DNA of 64,000 bases, from NCBI RefSeq assembly GCF_025685425.1, contig NZ_JAGTAS010000032.1:116483-180482 (forward strand). The letters are read 5' to 3'. Shown here one piece after another: positions 43,844-52,061 of this stretch. Position numbers and translations under genes: made by a program. Within the stretch, counting starts at the first letter, position 1. Every line of letters begins with the position of its first letter. The DNA is from Terriglobus albidus. GTDB lineage: Bacteria; Acidobacteriota; Terriglobia; Terriglobales; Acidobacteriaceae. The notes below the pieces were generated by a model. It was not told the origin of the DNA and did not search any database. It was given only the letters and a program-made list of their open reading frames with translations.

Positions 43844-44512
43844 TCAATTGCATGCAAATGGATTGTCTACTTGAAACTTGGCTCCGCCATTGATCGCCCA
43901 TGTTGCGGTCGTGACCCCAACGTCATAAAGGCCAACGGCCAGACCATTTGGCACCTGTACGGTAATAGAGTTTGGGCTCCAGCTTAAAATTGTGACTGGG
44001 ATACCACCAATCGTCACTCTTCCCGCCGCAGCGCCGAAATCTCCACCAGTAATAGTGACTCCCATCTGCGGCGGCCCCTCCGGCAGCGAGAGACTAATCT
44101 GTGCAAGCAACCACGCACCACCTCCACCGACCTGGAAGGAATTACTAGGAAAGAGCGACGGATTATTGGACACACTCGTGATGCTCGCGGAAGTCATCGT
44201 GTTCCCTCCCTTCTGATAGAAGGTGAGCGTGGTTCCGTTCGCCTGAGCATAGATCGGCATGTTGCAATTGTTAGTAATCAGCGCCCCAAGTGCCGATGCT
44301 ATGCCCGCCGGCGTCGTGAACTGGCCGTAGGTCAAGGACACTGAGATACCATTGATGGTCGCCGTCACGGTACCGGTATCGTAAGTGCTTCCTGAGGACT
44401 GTTCCCCTCCGCCGATGGTGACCGAGCCGAGAGCCGTAGCGGCGACGCCGCGGCCGACTAAGCAGGCGAAAACCGAGAGCAGCAGAATTATCCTGCGAGG
44501 CTTACGTGACAT
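43844..44512 (-). CDS. secreted IPT/TIG protein with acidobacterial beta-repeat
   Basis: 222 residues with signal peptide (ILLLSVFACLVGRGVAA). The first domain (LGSVTIGGGEQSSG, then YDTGTVTATINGISVSLTYG) is a repeat type frequent in acidobacterial Rhs- or IPT-containing surface proteins. The second is an IPT-like fold (MGVTITGGDFGAAAGRVTIG, SWSPNSITVQVPNGL). Second gene of the 46434-40398 operon. Confidence 0.72.
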   Translation of the reverse strand: MSRKPRRIILLLSVFACLVGRGVAATALGSVTIGGGEQSSGSTYDTGTVTATINGISVSLTYGQFTTPAGIASALGALITNNCNMPIYAQANGTTLTFYQKGGNTMTSASITSVSNNPSLFPSNSFQVGGGGAWLLAQISLSLPEGPPQMGVTITGGDFGAAAGRVTIGGIPVTILSWSPNSITVQVPNGLAVGLYDVGVTTATWAINGGAKFQVDNPFACN

Positions 44513-44538
44513 TTTCGTTCCCTCAGAGTTCTGCTTTG

Positions 44539-46434
44539 TTATTGCAAGGTAATAAGCACCATGATGGTTCCGGTGCCGGAGTCGAGCGAGCCGAGAGCCT
44601 TGCCGATCACCGCACCGACCAAACGGCTGCGATCCGTGCCTTTCATGGCATAGCCCATGGTGGATGAGGTCACGAGTAGATCACCCACTTGAATGGGGCC
44701 GTTCTCCGCCGTTACCTTGGTAGGGACGCGGCCGAGCATCGCCATCGGGATCTCGTCTGCGCTGGCGGGATCGCTGGCCTCATGGAATCTGCCCACGAAG
44801 CCCGGCTTCGTCGAATAGACACCGGATGCCATGGTTGAATACGCTTCATTCGACTTGAGGAACTTTCCCGGAGCCTTCGGATCGATCACAAGCACATCGC
44901 CCGGTTCATACTTGGTGCGGTCTCCGGTCACATCGACAGACTCTGCGTAATCCGCACCGCAGCCTGCATACGGAGCACTCTGGCCTTGCGCAATGCCGCC
45001 GAAGAAGAGTTGCCCATCGATCTCCACGTCGCCCGCGATATGAAGCTTCTTTTGAGGGTTCGTCGTGCCGATACCCACGTTGCCGTTGCTTACAATTCGC
45101 ACTCTCTCTGTACCACCGCCACCAGTACCAGTTAAGAACTGGATATCCGTCGGAATGCTTCCAGTCGAAACGGCACCATTCGATACAAATCGAATTCGGG
45201 CAGCATTAATGTACTGGGTACCGTCGAATGCCTGCGTGGCTAAGCTTCCTAAATTGTCGCCATTCTGGATAGCAGCGCCAGATCGAGACTTAAGAAGGTT
45301 GAAGAACCCGCCATTACTATCATTACTGGTTTGGCCGCTGAGGATTCCGCGGATACCTGCAGTTGATGGTGTCTCTACGTCCAAGAGAGCACTCGGATTC
45401 GTTGTGCCGATACCAACGTTGCCGTTTGTGTAGTAGGTATTGGAACCGTACAATCCCCAGGGACTCGCGCCTGCTGGGCCTGTGGCACCCGCAGGGCCTT
45501 GTGGACCAACCAGACCTGTCGAAGGGCCGACCCAAACGCCGCTGGGGCTGATTACCTGGTTTCCGCCGACCGATAATCCGCCGGTAGTCGAGATCGCACC
45601 GGCTGAGTTTACCTGGAACTGAGAAGTTGAGCCGACTGAAAGCAACGCACTTGGAGAGGTAGTGCCGATACCAACATTACCCGCGAAGTAGTTCCGGTTT
45701 AAGCTGTTTTCCTGATAAATCCCGTATCGATTTGTGATCCCAGTTGTGGACGGATCCGCGAGATAGAGCCCGTAGTAAGTTCCGATCGTTCCGCTGGCTG
45801 TAAGGCCAGTCGTGGCATAGAATCCGTACCCCGTTCCCACATTTGAGTTATTCGAACCGATCCAGGAATATACGCCATACGCATTTGTTGTGGTTGCATT
45901 TGCGGAAGTATTGAAGGATTGCCCGTACACTCCATAGGAGTTTGAGATCGTGCCGCTGTAGTTGTATGCACTACCCTGGACACCAAAAACCGACGTTGTT
46001 GTCGGCATAGCAGTAGATGTCGTATCCGAGTGGCCGGCGTTAAAATTGCCGCCTACGAGCCCGCTCATCGTAGAAAGATCGTTCAAGTTGAACCGATAGG
46101 CGGCGCCTTTAACAGCGTTGATCTTCAGGAAGCCAGAAGTAGAAGAATTCAGAATAGATGGCATAAATAGAGCGCCAGTCACTGTTCTATTTGCGTTGTC
46201 GGAGAACGTGAGATTGGGGGACAGATTGAACACACCCGTGCTAGTGAGAGGGCCACCAGGCACCGACGGAATGTTAGCGCTGGGATTTGTAAGGGAAGGA
46301 GAAACATCAAGAGCTGCAGCTGGTGTTGTCGTGCCAACCCCAACGTTTCCACTGGCAGGAAATGTGTTTTGCGCGTGCGCACTTACCGCGAACAATGTCA
46401 CCAGAGCGGCGAACCACAGCCTATTCCTTTGCAT
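44539..46434 (-). CDS. secreted fibre-like protein with VGIGT repeats and collagen-like stretch
   Basis: 631 residues with signal peptide (QRNRLWFAALVTLFAVSAHA). It repeats the fibre motif GNVGIGTTNPSALLDV four or more times (near 30, 255, 340 and 455), as in tail-fibre-like surface proteins. A collagen-like run of G-x-x triplets (GPQGPAGATGPAG) is at about 310-325. The last ~130 residues are a conserved module (GDVLVIDPKAPGKFL; GVYSTKPGFVGR; IQVGDLLVTSSTMGYAM; GAVIGKAL) common at the ends of such proteins. No peptidase S74 signature is seen. First gene of the operon; it likely forms a trimeric surface fibre. Confidence 0.8.
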   Translation of the reverse strand: MQRNRLWFAALVTLFAVSAHAQNTFPASGNVGVGTTTPAAALDVSPSLTNPSANIPSVPGGPLTSTGVFNLSPNLTFSDNANRTVTGALFMPSILNSSTSGFLKINAVKGAAYRFNLNDLSTMSGLVGGNFNAGHSDTTSTAMPTTTSVFGVQGSAYNYSGTISNSYGVYGQSFNTSANATTTNAYGVYSWIGSNNSNVGTGYGFYATTGLTASGTIGTYYGLYLADPSTTGITNRYGIYQENSLNRNYFAGNVGIGTTSPSALLSVGSTSQFQVNSAGAISTTGGLSVGGNQVISPSGVWVGPSTGLVGPQGPAGATGPAGASPWGLYGSNTYYTNGNVGIGTTNPSALLDVETPSTAGIRGILSGQTSNDSNGGFFNLLKSRSGAAIQNGDNLGSLATQAFDGTQYINAARIRFVSNGAVSTGSIPTDIQFLTGTGGGGTERVRIVSNGNVGIGTTNPQKKLHIAGDVEIDGQLFFGGIAQGQSAPYAGCGADYAESVDVTGDRTKYEPGDVLVIDPKAPGKFLKSNEAYSTMASGVYSTKPGFVGRFHEASDPASADEIPMAMLGRVPTKVTAENGPIQVGDLLVTSSTMGYAMKGTDRSRLVGAVIGKALGSLDSGTGTIMVLITLQ

Positions 46435-46974
46435 ATCCTGTCATCCTCTTCCTGTGTCGCTTTCAATTCCGTGATGCTTTAGGCGCACGACCGCTTCGCC
46501 CGCGTGAAGCGGTGTCCTTCGCCACCACATAACTTCAATAGCCTTCTGAACCACTCCCAACAACATCAAAGGGGAGTTAGATAGAAGAAGGCTGACAGTT
46601 CACCTAATGAACGGCGTTGCGTGTGGGTTGGGTTGGTTGTAATAGAGAGGAACTGCTGTAACCAAGATTGTTACGATTCAGCAAGGCCAGAACAAACATC
46701 GATCCCCTTCCGTTAGTGGGGACCTGAAATATTTTCAGGTCAATCAAATCTCTAAGCTGTGATTGCAGAAGCAAACGTACGTGGTGCCACAAGCCCCGTC
46801 AAGAATTATTTTATTAATTCTGCAACGCGATCATAACTGGTATCCGAGCGGCCTACGGAGTGCCGACATATTCATGATGACCTACGCACTAGATGCCCAG
46901 GATTCTCAACGAGTGATCTCCTTGCGGGCATCGGCTAGACGGACTCCTTCAGCTACTTTCGCATCAGAGTTATG

Positions 46975-47065
46975 GAGCGGGCCTTCAGCCCTTTAAACAT
47001 TCTTGGATACCGAAACCTGGGGCGTTACCCCAGGCTGGTATAGAGCGCGCCTTCAGCGCTTGTAG
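46975..47065. repeat. REP-like palindromic unit
   Basis: GAGCGGGCCTTCAGCCCTTT is followed by CCTGGGGCGTTACCCCAGG and GAGCGCGCCTTCAGCGCTT. It is the same arrangement as 25439-25485. Confidence 0.6.
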
Positions 47066-47167
47066 TGCCAGTATCCGCTTTGTTAGTTGATGAACGTTCA
47101 TAACGCTAGATTCGCAAAGGAATACAGGTGCGACGATCATCATCCGAAGACAACGAGCTGCGGCAAT

Positions 47168-47199
47168 CAAAAGCCCCGGGGTTCATTGTCCCGGAGCTT
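47168..47199 (-). terminator. rho-independent terminator after the YCII gene
   Basis: On the minus strand AGCTCCGGG (47198-47190) pairs with CCCGGGGCT (47180-47172), followed by TTTTGATT. It lies about 45 bp downstream of the YCII stop. Confidence 0.7.
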
Positions 47200-47244
47200 C
47201 GAGTTCACCTCATAAATAAATCCGTATTGCTGTGCCTCCGGGCT

Positions 47245-47583
47245 TCAGCTACGTGGTGCGGGTGGTAGCCAGTGACGCAGCTCGATCATTGCACCGTAGT
47301 GCAGACCCGGATGAGCTCGGGCGATCTCACTGGCGGTCTCATCGTCGGCGGCTTCGAATGATACGACCGCAGTAAGAGCGGGCTCGCTCGCTCCAACATC
47401 GGAGGTCACTGCTCCGTTCTTCTGCACGTAGCTCCCCACCACCTGGTCCAGGATTCGCGGGTCAAGGCTGATTCCCTTCTGACGAACCATTGCGACCCAC
47501 TCCTGAATCGCAACACCTCTCTGCTCTAACTCTGATTTAGTTAATGCTCTGGTTCCGCGAAACAACATCATGTAACGGTTCAT
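47245..47583 (-). CDS. YCII-related domain protein
   Basis: 112 residues, a small ferredoxin-like fold (MNRYMMLFRGTRALTKSE; AVVSFEAADDETASEIARAH) of the YCII family, whose members are often found with sigma factors or regulators and have no settled function. It lies downstream of the AraC gene on the same strand and may be its target. Confidence 0.78.
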   Translation of the reverse strand: MNRYMMLFRGTRALTKSELEQRGVAIQEWVAMVRQKGISLDPRILDQVVGSYVQKNGAVTSDVGASEPALTAVVSFEAADDETASEIARAHPGLHYGAMIELRHWLPPAPRS

Positions 47584-47642
47584 TGCATCCCTCGCCGGCG
47601 TAACAGCCGTATGTCCTCAAGCTATCGGGCGGGATGGACTGC

Positions 47643-48440
47643 TTACTTGTAAAAAACCGGCAGGTTTCGTGGCTGACCGCTGCTGAAGAGGCGGCGAGGG
47701 CTCGCTCCCGTCAGATCGCGGAAATCGCGCACCATGTGCGGCTGGTCCGCGTATCCGGCGTGCTGTGCCACATCCGTCAGAGAATGCCCGCGATCCCACA
47801 GCTCGCAGACATGCTCCAGCCGTGCCAGCCGGCTCAGCATTTTGGGCCTGACTCCGACCTCACGCAGGAACGTGCGCTCCAGAGCACGCTCACTCATACC
47901 GACTGCGCGAGCCAGATGGTCGCTTCGCAGCTTCCCACCATGCCGCCGGATCATCGCCGTGGCTGCTGCAATCGGCGGCGATATCTGCGCGGCCATGCGG
48001 AGATGGTCCGCGAGATGACGCTCTACGGTGTCGAGATACTCCGCCGAAGTAGCATGACTTTCCGGAAGATTCTGAAAGCGAGATTGCGTTTTCTTCGGCA
48101 GTACATCGAGAAGATCAATGGTTTGATTGGAGAACTGCCCTGCGTTCTCGCGCAGAAATGCGGCGGCGCCGGCTTCGGTAAAGCGCACGATGATTGTCTC
48201 AGTCCCGCGTGCATGAGTAAGACTTCGGGCGTGGCCCTGTATCCCAGAAATCACCATGCCGGGCAGACATTCCGTCCCTCGCGTGACGGCTCCTGCAACA
48301 CGTAATGCCAGCGTCATGCCTGATTCCGGCAGAAGAGTCTGCACACGGTCTTCCTCGGACCGGACCCAGAGCATCTCCCTTATGTAGGGACGCAGCGGCT
48401 CAGAGGGTCTACGAACAGCATGACGCGTGGCACTCATCAA
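47643..48440 (-). CDS. AraC-family transcriptional regulator
   Basis: 265 residues. An N-terminal beta-rich sensing domain (PYIREMLWVRSEEDR; GMVISGIQGHARSLTHARGT) resembles the DUF6597 type. Two helix-turn-helix motifs follow at about 170-255 (LARAVGMSERALERTFLREVG; LTDVAQHAGYADQPHMVRDFR). The ligand is unknown; the YCII gene 59 bp downstream is a possible target. The upstream gap 48441-48606 holds a degenerate AGCAGGTCCTTCACTACG repeat fragment and no gene. Confidence 0.87.
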   Translation of the reverse strand: MMSATRHAVRRPSEPLRPYIREMLWVRSEEDRVQTLLPESGMTLALRVAGAVTRGTECLPGMVISGIQGHARSLTHARGTETIIVRFTEAGAAAFLRENAGQFSNQTIDLLDVLPKKTQSRFQNLPESHATSAEYLDTVERHLADHLRMAAQISPPIAAATAMIRRHGGKLRSDHLARAVGMSERALERTFLREVGVRPKMLSRLARLEHVCELWDRGHSLTDVAQHAGYADQPHMVRDFRDLTGASPRRLFSSGQPRNLPVFYK

Positions 48441-48606
48441 AGGATGGGATGATGCTGTTGGCAGTGCCGATGCAAAGGAAATGATACTTGAATCTAAAAT
48501 TCGCGATTTAAATCCTAAGAAGTATCTCCGCCCGGAACATCGAAAAGCAGGTCCTTCACTACGTTCAGGATGACAACACTTTTGATAGAGTCTTCAGACA
48601 CACCGG

Positions 48607-49779
48607 CTAAAGCAATTCGCCGCGCAGCATTGTGCCTCGCCGTTCTCCCTGCGTCCCGTAGAGATTGAAGTCGGCCCAGGCTCCCGGAATGAGTTCCTCA
48701 GGCAGCCCCAGCATTCGCGCGGGGTTGCTTGCTGCCAGGCGCGCAGCCACCGGCAGCGGAGCGCCGGTCATTCGCAGGAAGTTCTCCACCGCTCGATCCA
48801 GAGTAATGATGCTTCCCGCCAGCGTGCCCTCATCCGTGACGCAGGCCGAGCCCTTGATGCGCACCACTGTACCGCCTGCCTTATAGGTTCCATCCGGCAT
48901 ACCTGCCGCCGCCAGACAGTCGGTAATCAGAATGGCGCGGTCCGGCCCTTTGGCCTTGAGCCATAGCCGCACCATCTCCGGCGCGACATGCATGCCATCG
49001 CAGATCAGCTCCGCATAGAGATCGTCGCGATCGAGAACCACGCCCAGGATGCCCGGCTCGCGATGGTCCAGGGGACGCATGGCATTGAAGGTGTGGGTCG
49101 CTGTCACCGCTCCTGCCTCTATGCCCGCCAGCGTCTCGGACTTTGTCGCCATGGAGTGTCCTACGGAGCAACGAATTCCCAGACTGACGGCATAGCGGAT
49201 CGTCTCCAGTGCGCCCGGAAGCTCCGGCGCGATGGTCATCAGCCCGAGGTTTCCGCGTGATGCCTCCCACAGGCGCTTCAATAGCTCTGGAGAAGGCGGC
49301 AGCAGAAATTCGGCTGGATGCATGCCTCGCTTGCCATGCGAAAGAAATGGGCCTTCGATATGGATGCCCGCGGCCTGCGCTCCTCCATCAAGCATTCCGG
49401 CCTCAATGAAGGTGGCCATATTCTCAAGCGCGGTGAGCGTGTCATCGAGAGCAGCCGTCACCGTTGTGGGCAGAAAGCGGCTGATACCGGCATGGGCAAG
49501 GTGACGTGCGACCTCGCCCAGTCCTTCCGTCGAGGCGTTCATCACATCGTGGCCGGCGATGCCGTGAAAGTGAATGTCGAGATATCCAGCCGTCAGCGTG
49601 CAATCCGGAAATTCGTAATCGACCGAATCGACCGCTTCCTCGTCGCGGGTCGCGATGCGCACAATCCGGTCGGCATCAATGGTGATGATCGGATCGGACA
49701 AAACACCAGAGGAGGTAACAAGCGCCTTTGCACTCAGCCTTTTCATCACACCGATGGTAACAGCGGAGGCAGACTCCAT
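48607..49779 (-). CDS. nagA: N-acetylglucosamine-6-phosphate deacetylase
   Basis: 390 residues from the ATG at 49779, which follows AGGGG by 4 nt; the ATG at 49746 (MKRLSAKALV) is equally possible. The open frame to 49950 overlaps the upstream divergent gene region and is not used. Amidohydrolase signatures: metal site in LDIHFHGIAGHD, EGPFLSHGKRGMHPAEF, the His of CSVGHSMATKSE, THTFNAMRPLDHREPG, and catalytic Asp in ILITDCLAAAGMPDG. It deacetylates GlcNAc-6-P in amino sugar recycling or catabolism. No nagB or PTS gene is next to it. It would link to the ManNAc/GlcNAc product of sialic acid breakdown, but it is 20 kb from that cluster. Confidence 0.9.
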   Translation of the reverse strand: MESASAVTIGVMKRLSAKALVTSSGVLSDPIITIDADRIVRIATRDEEAVDSVDYEFPDCTLTAGYLDIHFHGIAGHDVMNASTEGLGEVARHLAHAGISRFLPTTVTAALDDTLTALENMATFIEAGMLDGGAQAAGIHIEGPFLSHGKRGMHPAEFLLPPSPELLKRLWEASRGNLGLMTIAPELPGALETIRYAVSLGIRCSVGHSMATKSETLAGIEAGAVTATHTFNAMRPLDHREPGILGVVLDRDDLYAELICDGMHVAPEMVRLWLKAKGPDRAILITDCLAAAGMPDGTYKAGGTVVRIKGSACVTDEGTLAGSIITLDRAVENFLRMTGAPLPVAARLAASNPARMLGLPEELIPGAWADFNLYGTQGERRGTMLRGELL

Positions 49780-49966
49780 GAATCCCCTGGGGAACACCGT
49801 AAAAATCTGCTGACATCTGATCAATTCTTCGTAACGACTCAGTATTCCTAAGGTTGCCTTAAGACAATAGCGCTTCAATCGAGTCATCCAACAGCCGTAG
49901 GAAATGAAGAGACAGGTGTTCGTCTGCCTCTGTCTACTATCTGTTCCCACTACACCGGAAGATTCA

Positions 49967-50431
49967 ATGACCAGATCTCACCTCATCGTGAAGGCATCAC
50001 GAGCCATACATCTGTACATGGGGGTTTTCCTGACACCCGCGATCCTCTTCTTTGCCGTGACCGGCGCGTGGCAGACGTTCTCTCTGCAGTCGGCATCAAA
50101 AGATGGGTCCTATGTACCCTCACGTTGGGTTCAGCAGTTCTCGCAGCTGCATAAGAACCAAACGTTTACGGTGCCGCCGCCGAAGAAGAAATCCGTCGAG
50201 AGCAGCGAAAACAAACGTGCGGAAGACGGACGCGATAAGACAGCAAAAAAGATGGAGACGATACGGTCCCCATTACCGATGAAGATCTTCTTCATGCTGG
50301 TCTCGATTGGTCTATTGATCTCGACACTGACGGGGTTATACATGTCGTATCGGTACGCAAGAAACAAGGTGGTCGTAAGTGGAGCGCTCGTGGCGGGAGT
50401 TGTAGTTCCCCTGCTGTTGGAGCTGCTCTAA
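49967..50431 (+). CDS. short PepSY-associated membrane protein
   Basis: 154 residues from the ATG at 49967 (the frame opens at 49904; CGGAAGA precedes the chosen start). Two membrane helices, AIHLYMGVFLTPAILFFAVT near 20 and MKIFFMLVSIGLLISTLTGLY near 110, with a Lys/Glu-rich loop, then a short third helix. The H-x3-G start and TGLYMSYRYARN match the ends of PepSY_TM proteins, but the central half of that family is absent. Related proteins move electrons or iron across the membrane; function here is unknown. Confidence 0.75.
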   Translation: MTRSHLIVKASRAIHLYMGVFLTPAILFFAVTGAWQTFSLQSASKDGSYVPSRWVQQFSQLHKNQTFTVPPPKKKSVESSENKRAEDGRDKTAKKMETIRSPLPMKIFFMLVSIGLLISTLTGLYMSYRYARNKVVVSGALVAGVVVPLLLELL

Positions 50432-50439
50432 ATCTTTCC

Positions 50440-50475
50440 CCATCCATCCTGCATCGGTGGAAGCAGGATGGATGG
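50440..50475. terminator. bidirectional terminator hairpin
   Basis: CCATCCATCCTGC and GCAGGATGGATGG form a perfect 13-bp stem with a 10-nt loop between the convergent PepSY and M28 genes. Confidence 0.75.
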
Positions 50476-50498
50476 AGTACCGACTTGAATGGGAAAAT

Positions 50499-51974
50499 CT
50501 ACTCGCGGCTTGGAACAGGCCCAACAGCCTGGCTGCAGATTCGCTTTGCAGTGCAGGCACGCACACCAAAAAATACATTGTCTTTCGAAACAGGAAGACG
50601 CACGCTATTCGCGTCCTTGCCTGGGAACTGCTTGGCGTCCACGGCATATTGCCAATCATTCGCCGCGGTCTCACGCCAAACGACCTGGTAGGTCACCGGC
50701 TGTGTGTAGCTCTGCGGAGCATCCCACTTCAGAATCGTGTCATTGTCGAGGTTCGACGTAGTGACGCGAACGTTCTGCGGAATGCCCGGCGAATTGGCCA
50801 ACGTTGCCAGCGTTGCGATATTCAACCTTGCCACCCTGGCGATGTAGTCGAAGTCGTCATACTTCAGCAGGTCGCCATACTGTTTGCCGTTCTCCACACG
50901 GACATGCTGATGCTGGTGGTCGAAGTTTTCGCGCCACTCGGTAAAGCGAACTGACGCAAAACCTGCCTCACTGAACGACCGGTGATCGCCGCCGCGCAGG
51001 AAGCGGTCCAGGCGGAGCTCCATCACTGGATGAAAGCTTCCAGGGAAGTACGTTCTTCCCACGGCAAGCACCTGGCGTGCAAGCTGACGCGAGGGCGTCT
51101 CGTTTTCTGCTCCAATGTTCAGTGTCTGGCGGATCTGCTCGATTGGAGCCGAGGGCAGAATGCCCTGCGAGAAGACGCGGATGCGCTGCTTGGACTGCAG
51201 CTTGTCTCCAGGCGTGGTGTCGCCGCCGACGATGTCGTTGTTCAATACACCTTCGAGCTCCCAGCCTTCTTTGCGGGCACGCTCTGCGAGATGATGCGAT
51301 CCGTTAAGTCCCTGTTCTTCACCGGCAACCGTGACGAAGACGAGTGTCGCCGGAAACTTGAGCTTGCTGAGCACGCGCGCTGCCTCCATCGAAACCGCTG
51401 TACCGCTGGAGTCGTCATTGGCTCCCGGAGCGAAGTCATGCGTGTTCATCACGTCGGTCTCGCGTGTGTCATAGTGGCCGGTCACCAGATACATGCGCTT
51501 TGACGCGACCGGATCGGTTCCCTTCAGCACAGCGACGACGTTACGCAGCGGCGTGGGCTTGATGATGCGAGGGCGGCTGTTATTGAAACCGGCCTGCGGC
51601 TGCTCGATGGACTCATCGAAAGAGACCTCGAGGCATCCGCCGCACTCTTTGCTATAGCTCTCGAACTGCGACTTGATCCAGTCGGCAGCCGCCAGCACGC
51701 CGGTGCCGGGCTTCAGATCGGTTTCAGTGGAGGAGATCGTCGAGCGGTTGTTGAACTCCACCAGACGGGTGATGTTGGCTTTGATGCGCTCGGCAGAGAC
51801 CTGCTTCAGCGCCGCCACAATCTGGGCATCGACAGGGTCAGCCTTGATGGGCGCACCTACGGCCTCAAAGTCCAGCTTCACAGCGGCTGCGAGATGCGGC
51901 TTCTGTTGTGCAACGAGCAGGCAAGGCAGAGAGAACACCGTCACCGCCGCAAAGATACTGCGAACCTTCATCAT
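50499..51974 (-). CDS. M28-family metallopeptidase, secreted
   Basis: 491 residues with signal peptide (SIFAAVTVFSLPCLLVAQQ). Di-zinc M28 motifs in order: TGHYDTRETD, APGANDDSSGTAVS, VAGEEQGLNGS, LNNDIVGGDT, and the last His in GDHRSFSEAGFASV. A fibronectin-type-III-like tail follows (VRVTTSNLDNDTILKWDAPQ). Probably an aminopeptidase acting outside the cytoplasm. It is downstream of the TonB receptor gene, after a terminator-type hairpin, and may feed that receptor with peptides. Confidence 0.88.
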   Translation of the reverse strand: MMKVRSIFAAVTVFSLPCLLVAQQKPHLAAAVKLDFEAVGAPIKADPVDAQIVAALKQVSAERIKANITRLVEFNNRSTISSTETDLKPGTGVLAAADWIKSQFESYSKECGGCLEVSFDESIEQPQAGFNNSRPRIIKPTPLRNVVAVLKGTDPVASKRMYLVTGHYDTRETDVMNTHDFAPGANDDSSGTAVSMEAARVLSKLKFPATLVFVTVAGEEQGLNGSHHLAERARKEGWELEGVLNNDIVGGDTTPGDKLQSKQRIRVFSQGILPSAPIEQIRQTLNIGAENETPSRQLARQVLAVGRTYFPGSFHPVMELRLDRFLRGGDHRSFSEAGFASVRFTEWRENFDHQHQHVRVENGKQYGDLLKYDDFDYIARVARLNIATLATLANSPGIPQNVRVTTSNLDNDTILKWDAPQSYTQPVTYQVVWRETAANDWQYAVDAKQFPGKDANSVRLPVSKDNVFFGVRACTAKRICSQAVGPVPSRE

Positions 51975-52013
51975 CGAAACGCTCCGTCAAAGAAAATTGA
52001 ATTGGCGTGAAAA

Positions 52014-52042
52014 GCGGCGCCTCGCACCAGGCGAAGCGCCGC
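52014..52042 (-). terminator. terminator hairpin after TonB receptor
   Basis: On the minus strand GCGGCGC-T-TCGC pairs with GCGA-G-GCGCCGC around a 5-nt loop, followed by TTTT. It lies 20 bp past the receptor stop. Confidence 0.65.
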
Positions 52043-52061
52043 ACCTGGAAAGAAGCGGGAA

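Larger units (their letters stand above)
46435..47244. other. 810-bp non-coding region
   Basis: It holds the upstream region of the fibre operon. AGAATTA/TAATTCT at 46802-46821 is an AT-rich dyad. REP-like units at 46975-47065 (CTGGGGCGTTACCCCAG; GGTATAGAGCGCGCCTTCAGCGCTTG) match the family at 25439. A terminator lies at 47168. Short frames in the region have no start context or family match. Confidence 0.6.

Noticed and set aside
46763..46996. 77-codon plus-strand frame in the 46.4-47.2 kb gap
   Set aside because: No ribosome site, no family, and it ends in REP sequence.
48530..48580. AGCAGGTCCTTCACTACG fragment (also near 27450, 28475, 58296 and 58641) as a regulatory site
   Set aside because: Appears to be a degenerate dispersed repeat common in such genomes, with no fixed position relative to genes.
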